Positions 10,762 to 16,903 of a stretch of DNA of 16,903 nucleotides are shown here, in pieces. This stretch comes from Rhodoferax sp. (lineage in GTDB: Bacteria > Pseudomonadota > Gammaproteobacteria > Burkholderiales > Burkholderiaceae_C): NCBI GenBank assembly GCA_030833685.1, contig JAURGS010000028.1:1-16903 (forward strand). Reading direction: 5' to 3'. The notes under the pieces are model-generated. The model had not been told where the DNA came from and did no database searches. It worked only from the letters and a program-made list of their open reading frames with translations. Numbering within the stretch: the first letter of the stretch is position 1; each line of letters opens with the position of its first letter. Both the position numbers and the translations under genes were made by a program.

Positions 10762-12103
10762 TGCCACCGCAGCCCAAAGCAGAGCAACTGGGCTGATGAC
10801 CGGCGATGCCAAGCATGTGATGCTGGTCGGTGGAAGCAGGTCAGGCAAGACGTTTGTGGCGCTGCGGGCGCTAATCATTCGCGCAACCCTGGCACCTAAG
10901 TCTCGGCACGTTGTGCTGCGGTTTAGGTTCAATCACGTTAAATCCTCAGTCATCCTGGACACCTTCCCAAAGGTCATGAGCTTGTGCTTCCCGCAGCTCA
11001 CCTACGTGATCGACAAGACCGATTGGTATGCAACCCTTCCAAACGGCTCCCAAATCTGGTTTGGCGGGCTGGATGACAAGGACAGAACTGAGAAGATTCT
11101 AGGTCAGGAATACGCAACCATTTTTTTTAACGAGTGCTCACAGATACCCCTTTCGGCTCGCAACATGGCCGTTACACGACTCGCACAGAACTGCGTGGCT
11201 ACGGTAGGTGGTCAACAGCGGCAGATGCGCCTGAAGGCGTTTTACGACTGCAATCCTCCGTCGATGGCGCATTGGACGTACAAGATGTTTGTTAAGAAGA
11301 TTGAGCCAGAATCGGGTAAAGCACTGTCTGATCTGGTCAACTTCAGCATGATGACCATCAACCCCCGCGACAATCTGGAGAACCTGCCACCAGATTACAT
11401 TAAGGAGCTGGAAAACCTGCCGACTCGGATGCGCTTGCGGTTCTTGGAAGGCAAGTTCGCAGACATAGCCGCGGGTGCGCTCTGGAACGTGGAAATGATC
11501 GACACGTACAGGGAAACAACCAATTTGCCAGACATGCTGCGGGTTGTCGTGTCTGTTGATCCTTCCGGCAGCGGCGACACCGATAACGCCGGTAACGACG
11601 AGATTGGAATTGTTGTGGCTGGCCTCGGCATTGACGGTCGGGCTTACGTGCTGGAAGATTGCACGATGAAGGCTGGCCCAAGCGTTTGGGCGAATGTTGT
11701 GGCAACTGCTTACGACCGCCACGCCGCCGATCTGGTGGTGGCTGAGAAGAATTATGGTGGCGAAATGGTGCGTCATGTGATAAAAAGCGCCAATCCTTAC
11801 CTAAAATGCGAGTTAATCAACGCATCGAGAGGCAAAGCGGTGAGAGCAGAGCCAGTGTCAGCACTGACAGAACAGGGCAAGATTCGGTTTGGCGGCACGT
11901 TTCCCGAACTTGAGGACGAGCTTTGCTCGATGACGACCAACGGGTACATGGGCGACCGCAGCCCGAACCGCGCTGATGCTTTTGTGTGGGCAATGACTAA
12001 GCTATTCCCCGGCATTATCAAAACCGATGCCAAATCTCAGCGCAAGCACGTGATGCCGACTCAAAACATTAACCGCGGTGCAACTAGCTGGATGGGTGCT
12101 TAA
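10754..12103 (+). CDS. terL: Terminase large subunit
   Basis: The start used is TTG 10754, overlapping terS; ATG 10796 is an alternative but lies close to Walker A. The 449-residue motor has Walker A GGSRSGKT (26-33), a Walker B-like IFFNECSQ (123-130, Glu127), and a C-terminal RNase H-like nuclease domain beginning VVVSVDPSGSG with Asp269 and closing with RSPNRADAFVWAMTKLF (Asp408). It cuts concatemers and pumps DNA into the prohead through the portal. The IFFNE form with Asn before the catalytic Glu, in place of Asp, is worth noting. Length and motif order are those of full-length TerL. Confidence 0.95.
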   Translation: MFSATAAQSRATGLMTGDAKHVMLVGGSRSGKTFVALRALIIRATLAPKSRHVVLRFRFNHVKSSVILDTFPKVMSLCFPQLTYVIDKTDWYATLPNGSQIWFGGLDDKDRTEKILGQEYATIFFNECSQIPLSARNMAVTRLAQNCVATVGGQQRQMRLKAFYDCNPPSMAHWTYKMFVKKIEPESGKALSDLVNFSMMTINPRDNLENLPPDYIKELENLPTRMRLRFLEGKFADIAAGALWNVEMIDTYRETTNLPDMLRVVVSVDPSGSGDTDNAGNDEIGIVVAGLGIDGRAYVLEDCTMKAGPSVWANVVATAYDRHAADLVVAEKNYGGEMVRHVIKSANPYLKCELINASRGKAVRAEPVSALTEQGKIRFGGTFPELEDELCSMTTNGYMGDRSPNRADAFVWAMTKLFPGIIKTDAKSQRKHVMPTQNINRGATSWMGA

Positions 12104-12252
12104 TGAAAAACGGACTGTATGCCAACATTAACGCCAAACGCGACCGAATAGCGGCTGGTAGCAAAGAGAAGATGCGTAAGCCTGGTGCTGCTGGCGCACC
12201 AACGGCCAAAGCGTTTAAGCAATCGGCTAAAACCGCAAAAAAAGGCAAATAA
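12103..12252 (+). CDS. Small basic late protein (49 aa)
   Basis: The ATG overlaps the terL stop region (TAATG) and the frame encodes MKNGLYANINAKRDRIAAGS, then KMRKPGAAGAPTAKAF and a Lys-rich end. I recognise similar peptides between terminase and portal in P22-like and related podoviruses, without known function. It could bind DNA or the portal. It shares one base with the next gene (TAATG). Confidence 0.75.
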   Translation: MKNGLYANINAKRDRIAAGSKEKMRKPGAAGAPTAKAFKQSAKTAKKGK

Positions 12253-12389
12253 TGCCACTCGTCAAGTCACCTAGCCCGATGGCCTTCCGCAAGAACATCA
12301 AGGCCGAGGTTGCCGCCGGAAAGCCCGTGAAACAAGCGGTGGCAATAAGTTATGCTATTAAACGCGCGACGGCGAAGAAGAAGAAATAG
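12252..12389 (+). CDS. Small Lys-rich late protein (45 aa)
   Basis: The frame reads MPLVKSPSPMAFRKNIKAEV, then AAGKPVKQAVAISYAIKRAT and ends in KKKK. The GKP-KQA-AI-YAIKR pattern is familiar from tiny phage proteins near head genes (similar in style to DUF6496). It overlaps the portal gene by one base (TAGTG). No function is known; a DNA-associated role is plausible given the charge. Confidence 0.72.
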   Translation: MPLVKSPSPMAFRKNIKAEVAAGKPVKQAVAISYAIKRATAKKKK

Positions 12390-14650
12390 TGGCCTATCAC
12401 GACACAGGCATTAACGAAGCGGGCGCAGTCTCGTCAGGCGGCACGAAGTCCGACCGTGACAACGGCGAGATGCTGGCGACCATGCGGACGCGCCTGACGA
12501 TGGCGATTGCTGCCTACTCGGATAGCCGCGAGGACGAGCTGGACGACCTGCGCTTTCGTGCTGCAAGCCCTGACAACCAGTGGCAGTGGCCTGCCGACGT
12601 GCTGGCGACACGCGGCTCGGTGCAAGGGCAGACGATCAACGCTCGACCATGCCTGACCATTAACAAGCTGCCGCAGCATGTGCTGCAAGTAACCAACGAC
12701 CAGCGGCAGAACCGGCCATCGGGCAAGGTGATACCGGCTGACGACAAGGCTGACGTTGAGGTAGCCGAGATATTCAACGGCATCGTGCGGCACATCGAGT
12801 ATATCTCGGACGCTGACGTAGCCTACGACACCGCCTGCGACAACCAAGTGACGTTTGGTGAGGGTTATTTCCGCATCCTGACCGAGTATTGCGACGACCA
12901 GAGTTTTGAGCAAGACCTGCGGATTGGGCGTATCCGTGACTCGTTTAGCGTCTACATGGATCCGACGATTCAAGACCCCTGCGGTTCGGATGCCGAGTGG
13001 TGCTTCATCAATCAGGAAATCACCAAAGACGCGTACGAGCGTGAGTTTCCTGATGCAGCACCGCTGTCCAGCCTCGCTTACGGCGTAGGCGACGGGCAAC
13101 TGAACGCGTGGATCAATCAGGACACGGTGCGGATTGCTGAGTATTTCTACATCAAGCACGAATCCAAGAAGCTAAACCAATACCCCGGTGGGATGACCGC
13201 AATGGCGGGATCACCGGAGGCCAAACAGATTGAAATGATGGGTTTGGCTGCGACAAAAACTAGAGATGTAGACGTTCGGACAGTCAAATGGTGCAAGACC
13301 AACGGCTTTGAGGTGCTAGAAGAACGCGATTGGGCGGGCAAATACATCCCCGTAATCCGCGTAATCGGCAACGAATTTGAGATTGATGGCCGGATGTACG
13401 TTAGTGGCTTAGTCCGCAATGCGAAAGACGCCCAGCGTATGTATAATTACTGGGTTAGCCAAGAAGCAGAGATGTTAGCGCTCGCTCCGAAAGCACCGTT
13501 TATTGGTTACGGCGGGCAATTTGAAGGATACGAGACTCAATGGAAAACGGCTAACATCAACAACTGGCCGTATCTGGAAGTCAATCCTGATGTGACCGAT
13601 GGCGCTGGTGGCGCGTTGCCGCTGCCGCAACGCGCACCGCCACCGTTGGCTCAAAATGGCTTGTTGCAGGCCAAGATGGGTGCTGCTGACGACATTAAAG
13701 GCACAACTGGGCAATACGATGCCAGCCTCGGCTCACAGAGCAATGAAGTTTCTGGAAGGGCTATTTTAGCTCGTGAGAGGCAGGGGGACACCGGCACCTA
13801 TCACTTCATCGACAACCTTGCCCGCGCAATTAGATACGCCACGAGGCAGCTTGTAGATATGATTCCCAAAATCTACGACACGCAACGAGTAGCTCGCATC
13901 ATTGGTCTTGATGGCGAAACAGATCAAGCCATGATTGACCCGACGCAACCCGAAGCGGTGAAAAAGATTGTAGACCAGCAAACTGGCGCAACCATCAAGA
14001 AGATTTACAACCCCAATGTCGGCAAGTACGACGTTGCGGTCACCACTGGCCCAAGCTACATGACGAAGCGTCAAGAAGCACTTGATGCCATGTCTCGCCT
14101 CCTGCAAGGCAACCCAAACCTGTGGGCTGTAGCTGGAGACCTGTTTATCAAGAACATGGACTGGCCTGGGGCGCAGGAAATGAGCAAACGCTTTGCCAAG
14201 ACCATTGACCCCAAGTTGATGGACGACTCTGAAGCCTCACCAGAACTAGCGCAGGCGCAGCAGCAGATGCAGGCGATGGGGCAAGAAATGCAGCAGATGC
14301 ACCAAATGCTGCAAAATGTCAGCCAGTCGATGGAAGCGCAGACGCTAAAGGTCAAGGAGTTTGATAGCCAGGTCAAAGCCTACGACGCCGAGACTAAACG
14401 TATTAGCGCGGTGCAAGCCGGGATGTCGCCAGAGCAAATTCAAGACATTGTTATGGGCACCGTCCACGGCATGATTACTTCGGGCGATCTGATTAACGAG
14501 ATGCCAGGGCGTGACCAAGACATGATGCCTCAAGACATGATGCAGAACATGCCTCACATGCAACAGATGCCGCCGGACATGCAGCAGATGCCGCCACCTG
14601 AAATGATGCCTATGGAACAAATGCCGACACCGCAAGGGATGCCACAGTGA
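12389..14650 (+). CDS. Portal protein, P22-like
   Basis: The GTG start is fixed by the one-base overlap upstream. At 753 residues the protein is close to P22 gp1 (725). It shows LTINKLPQHVLQVTNDQRQN (about 88-107), RIRDSFSVYMDPTIQDPCGSD (about 180-200) and SNEVSGRAILARERQG, all typical of this portal family. The ring of subunits forms the DNA channel, docks TerL and nucleates procapsid assembly. From about residue 612 a Gln/Met-rich coiled coil corresponds to the P22 helical barrel. The last 50 residues form a Met/Pro/Gln tail with 15 methionines. Confidence 0.93.
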   Translation: MAYHDTGINEAGAVSSGGTKSDRDNGEMLATMRTRLTMAIAAYSDSREDELDDLRFRAASPDNQWQWPADVLATRGSVQGQTINARPCLTINKLPQHVLQVTNDQRQNRPSGKVIPADDKADVEVAEIFNGIVRHIEYISDADVAYDTACDNQVTFGEGYFRILTEYCDDQSFEQDLRIGRIRDSFSVYMDPTIQDPCGSDAEWCFINQEITKDAYEREFPDAAPLSSLAYGVGDGQLNAWINQDTVRIAEYFYIKHESKKLNQYPGGMTAMAGSPEAKQIEMMGLAATKTRDVDVRTVKWCKTNGFEVLEERDWAGKYIPVIRVIGNEFEIDGRMYVSGLVRNAKDAQRMYNYWVSQEAEMLALAPKAPFIGYGGQFEGYETQWKTANINNWPYLEVNPDVTDGAGGALPLPQRAPPPLAQNGLLQAKMGAADDIKGTTGQYDASLGSQSNEVSGRAILARERQGDTGTYHFIDNLARAIRYATRQLVDMIPKIYDTQRVARIIGLDGETDQAMIDPTQPEAVKKIVDQQTGATIKKIYNPNVGKYDVAVTTGPSYMTKRQEALDAMSRLLQGNPNLWAVAGDLFIKNMDWPGAQEMSKRFAKTIDPKLMDDSEASPELAQAQQQMQAMGQEMQQMHQMLQNVSQSMEAQTLKVKEFDSQVKAYDAETKRISAVQAGMSPEQIQDIVMGTVHGMITSGDLINEMPGRDQDMMPQDMMQNMPHMQQMPPDMQQMPPPEMMPMEQMPTPQGMPQ
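14556..14595 (+). repeat. Short tandem repeat in the portal tail
   Basis: acatgcaacagatgccgcc (14556-14574) recurs with one change at 14577-14595, a 21-bp period encoding DMQQMPP-type units. It lies within the methionine-rich tail. Confidence 0.7.
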
Positions 14651-15009
14651 AATGCACCGACTTTATGGGGATGCTGTTCTTAGCGCGAGATGTGGCGCAC
14701 AGCGTCCACCTCAACACCCGCAGCTACTCCAAGCACGTAGCCTTGAACATCTTTTACGAGCGTATCGTAGGTGCTGCCGACGACTTTGCCGAAGCATACC
14801 AAGGGCGGCATGGTCTGATTGGCCCTATCTCGCTCATGTCAGCCAAGAAAACCGCCAACATTATCGAGTTTCTGGAAGATCAGTTGAAAGAAATTGAAGC
14901 GTGCAGATATGAGGTGGTGGATAAGTCGGACAGTTCGTTGCAGCAACTTATCGACAATATCGTAGAAGTCTACTTACGCACGCTCTACAAACTTCGATTC
15001 TTAGCTTGA
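14647..15009 (+). CDS. DUF5856-like phage protein
   Basis: GTG 14647 overlaps the portal stop as GTGA. The 120-residue protein is all-helical in appearance: FLARDVAHSVHLNTRSYSKH, ALNIFYERIVGAADDFAEAY and QGRHGLIGPIS. I recognise this as a phage family (DUF5856) with a ferritin- or DPS-like look, including several His/Glu residues. No metal site can be proven. Its place between portal and scaffold suggests a late, perhaps virion-associated, role. Confidence 0.75.
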   Translation: MKCTDFMGMLFLARDVAHSVHLNTRSYSKHVALNIFYERIVGAADDFAEAYQGRHGLIGPISLMSAKKTANIIEFLEDQLKEIEACRYEVVDKSDSSLQQLIDNIVEVYLRTLYKLRFLA

Positions 15010-15017
15010 GGTCAATC

Positions 15018-15290
15018 ATGTCAGCCACCTATGAACGTATCACCGCAACTCATCAAATTAAAGTTGGGTTTACGGTTTTAAAAGGCATTTTTATTAGCGC
15101 TGCAAGCGCAACGCCAACCATCACAATTTACGATTCCGGCACCGCAAGCACTGGTGACCCGATCATAATAGGCGTGTTTACACCCGCAGCGGCAACTAAT
15201 CACACCTTTACCGCAAACGGCATAACGGCAAGCAAAGGACTTTACGTCGTCATATCGGGAACGGTAGCAGCGACCCTATTTTTTGAATAA
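15018..15290 (+). CDS. Small probable virion protein
   Basis: The ATG at 15018 (MSATYERITATHQIKVG) has GAGG upstream; an upstream in-frame TTG is ignored. The 90-residue product is beta-rich with many Thr/Ala/Gly: ASATPTITIYDSGTAS, IGVFTPAAATNHTFTANG and GLYVVISGTVAATLFF. I recall similar proteins in phage head operons. A decoration or head-completion role is possible but unproven. Confidence 0.65.
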   Translation: MSATYERITATHQIKVGFTVLKGIFISAASATPTITIYDSGTASTGDPIIIGVFTPAAATNHTFTANGITASKGLYVVISGTVAATLFFE

Positions 15291-15295
15291 CCGCA

Positions 15296-15327
15296 CTGGC
15301 GCGGAACGCCAGGGATTCCAAGGAATC
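15296..15327 (+). promoter_or_regulatory. Two small hairpins before the scaffold gene
   Basis: CTGGCG/CGCCAG (15296-15301 and 15307-15312) is followed by GATTCC/GGAATC (15314-15319 and 15322-15327). The SD AAGGA (15320-15324) lies in the second. They may tune scaffold translation or mark an mRNA processing point; no T-run supports termination. Confidence 0.4.
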
Positions 15328-15332
15328 AAGCC

Positions 15333-16094
15333 ATGTCTGAAGAAGTACTAGCGGAAGTACCCGCGCCGGAACAGGTCGCTACGGCAGCACCTGAGCCTGA
15401 GATAGCAGCGCCGGAAGCAGCACCCGAAGTTGAGCCTAAAGTATTCACACAAGAGGACTTGGACGCAGCCATCGGTAAACGGCTTGCAAGAGAACAAAGA
15501 AAGTGGGAGCGCGAAGCAAGGCAGGCCGAAGCACCAAAGCCCGTCCCTGTAGAGCATGTTAAGCCGGAACAGTTTACGACGACCGAGGAATACGTTGATG
15601 CGTTGACGACTTCCAAAGCCGCGCAGATTGTCCAGCAGCAACAGTTTGCGAAACAGCAACAGGATTTGTTGGGGAACTATCACGACAAGGAAGAAGATGC
15701 GCGGAGTAAATACGAGGACTTTGAACAGGTCGCGTACAACCCCAAGCTACCGATTACTAACGTGATGGCTCAGACAATTCAAGCCTCGGATAACGGCCCT
15801 GATATTGCATACTATCTCGGCACGAACCCCAAGGAAGCTGACCGCATTTCTCGACTTGAACCGTTCTTGCAGGCTAAAGAAATAGGAAGATTGGAAGCGA
15901 AAGTTGCTTCTGAACCCGTAACAAAACGTACATCCAGCGCACCTGCGCCGATTTCACCTGTTACCGCTCGCGGAGGTCACTCCGGCGGTTTTGATACCAC
16001 AGACCCAAGGTCAATTAAAACCATGACCACAAGCCAGTGGATCGAAGCTGATAGAGCAAGACAAGTGAAAAAGCAGGAAGCGAGGAACCGCTAA
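15333..16094 (+). CDS. Scaffolding protein
   Basis: This 253-residue protein has the composition of a phage scaffold. The N-terminal 36 residues are Pro/Glu/Ala-rich, followed by VFTQEDLDAAIGKRLAREQR (about 37-56), a Gln-rich helix near QIVQQQQFAKQQQDLLG, and a basic C-terminal helix, SQWIEADRARQVKKQEARNR. In P22 gp8 a short basic C-terminal helical hairpin binds coat protein. It lies directly before the coat gene and should guide procapsid assembly and then leave. Assignment rests on position and composition as well as the family pattern. Confidence 0.85.
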   Translation: MSEEVLAEVPAPEQVATAAPEPEIAAPEAAPEVEPKVFTQEDLDAAIGKRLAREQRKWEREARQAEAPKPVPVEHVKPEQFTTTEEYVDALTTSKAAQIVQQQQFAKQQQDLLGNYHDKEEDARSKYEDFEQVAYNPKLPITNVMAQTIQASDNGPDIAYYLGTNPKEADRISRLEPFLQAKEIGRLEAKVASEPVTKRTSSAPAPISPVTARGGHSGGFDTTDPRSIKTMTTSQWIEADRARQVKKQEARNR

Positions 16095-16114
16095 CTACTT
16101 TAAGGAGTTTTTTC

Positions 16115-16903
16115 ATGGCTAATAGCCTGCTTACCATTGATATGATTACCCGGAAGTGCCTCGAAATTCTTGAGAACAACCTGGTTATTTCGCGCAATTG
16201 CAACAAAGAGTATGACGACAGCTTCGCTGTTGAAGGTGCCAAGATCGGTTCGACCTTGCGGATTCGTCTGCCGGATCGTGCCTTGGTGACTGACGGTGCC
16301 GCCCTGCAAGTTCAGGACGACAACGAGCAATTCACTACGCTGACGGTTTCTAGCCAGAAACACATCGGCATCAACTTCACCAGCGCCGAGCTGACAATGC
16401 AGTTGGATGACTTTGCGGAACGTGTTCTGAAGCCGCGTATCAGCCAATTGGCGTCGAGTGTGGATGCTGACGTTGCCAACGCCTACAAGTCGATTTTCAA
16501 CACCGTAGGCACTCCCGGCACCACGCCCGCCACCGCGCTGGTTCTGTTGCAAGCGCAGCAGAAGCTGAACGAGTCGGCGGCCCCCATGTCTCCGCGCTAC
16601 GCGACCGTGAACCCTGCCGCTAACGCTGGCCTGGTCAACGGTATGACTGGCTTCTTTAACCCGACGGGCACGATTTCCCGCCAGTTCAAGACCGGCATGA
16701 TGGGCGAGGGTGTTCTTGGCTTTGACGAGATGAATATGTCTCAGTCGATTGTTAGCCACACCACGGGTAGTCGTGCGGGCACCATTCTGGTGAACGGTGC
16801 GGTTAGCACGCAAGGGCAAGCCACCATTACCCTTGATGGCCTTACCTCGACCACCACAGTTACTGTGGGCGATGTGTTTACCATTGCTGGCGTGTATGCG
16901 GTC
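16115..16903 (+). CDS. Major capsid protein, P22 coat-like (partial, cut by window edge)
   Basis: The ATG at 16115 follows AAGGAG (16102-16107). The first 263 residues are present and the frame is open to the right edge. The start MANSLLTIDMITRKCLEILE, the N-arm strands with TLRIRLPD and QDDNEQFTTLTVSSQKHIGI, the ELTMQLDDFAERVLKPRISQ helix, and FNPTGTISRQFKTGMMGEG with VLGFDEM, are consistent with the HK97-fold P22 coat family, as is the segment TVTVGDVFTIAGVYAV close to the edge. It forms the icosahedral shell with the scaffold upstream. The remaining C-terminal part is outside the window. Confidence 0.9.
   Translation, partial: MANSLLTIDMITRKCLEILENNLVISRNCNKEYDDSFAVEGAKIGSTLRIRLPDRALVTDGAALQVQDDNEQFTTLTVSSQKHIGINFTSAELTMQLDDFAERVLKPRISQLASSVDADVANAYKSIFNTVGTPGTTPATALVLLQAQQKLNESAAPMSPRYATVNPAANAGLVNGMTGFFNPTGTISRQFKTGMMGEGVLGFDEMNMSQSIVSHTTGSRAGTILVNGAVSTQGQATITLDGLTSTTTVTVGDVFTIAGVYAV

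Noticed and set aside
11138..11776. Open frame of 212 codons antisense to the large terminase
   Set aside because: Shadow of terL; no start signal and no operon partner on that strand in the late region.
12434..13159. Long open frame of 241 codons on the minus strand opposite the portal gene
   Set aside because: It is the mirror of the GC-rich portal coding strand, has no SD or context, and gives a composition without recognisable domains.
16100..16819. Open frame of 239 codons antisense to the coat gene
   Set aside because: It covers the clear P22-type coat gene on the opposite strand and shows the His/Arg-rich bias of antisense translation.

Overview
The window is the early-regulatory, replication and head-assembly part of a tailed double-stranded DNA phage (or prophage). 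The head genes (portal, scaffold, coat) resemble those of P22-like podoviruses, while the early modules follow a lambdoid plan. Promoter boxes, Shine-Dalgarno sites and gene families (Erf, NinB, DUF1376-type initiator, P22-type portal and coat) point to a proteobacterial host. I cannot name the host or say whether the phage is temperate: no integrase or CI-type repressor is visible here.

Left arm (1-4216, minus strand): one compact operon of about 16 genes, most joined by ATGA or 1-base overlaps. Near the promoter come small unknown genes, a Zn-finger-like protein, a 30-residue membrane peptide, then a recombination cassette: Erf annealase, YqaJ-type exonuclease, and a SpoVG-like protein with an SSB-like acidic tip. 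Distally there are small unknown genes ending in a tandem family sharing an HFGV tail, one copy reduced to a remnant.

Control region (4217-4349): a 23-bp dyad whose two arms supply the -35 boxes of two divergent promoters. Rightward it starts with a Cro-like repressor; leftward it faces the recombination operon.

Right arm, early/middle (4350-10394): Cro-like protein, a protein ending in an RNA-polymerase alpha-CTD-like domain, small unknown proteins, a short cytosine-methyltransferase-like protein set between duplicated gene ends, a 27-bp-stem RNA structure covering the ribosome binding site of the replication initiator gene, the initiator itself with three 24-bp iteron-like repeats inside it, a replication partner, an HTH protein, a shortened NinB, a Ref-like HNH nuclease and a PD-(D/E)XK-like protein. 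A fresh promoter follows, then a hairpin and a near-consensus parS site directly before a ParB-fold gene that overlaps a complete C5 cytosine methyltransferase gene.

Late region (10414-16903): small and large terminase subunits, two tiny basic proteins, portal with a methionine-rich tail, a ferritin-like-looking DUF5856-type protein, a small probable virion protein, scaffold and the coat protein, which runs off the right edge. No stretch longer than about 170 bases lacks a gene, and I saw no tRNA, CRISPR array or insertion sequence.
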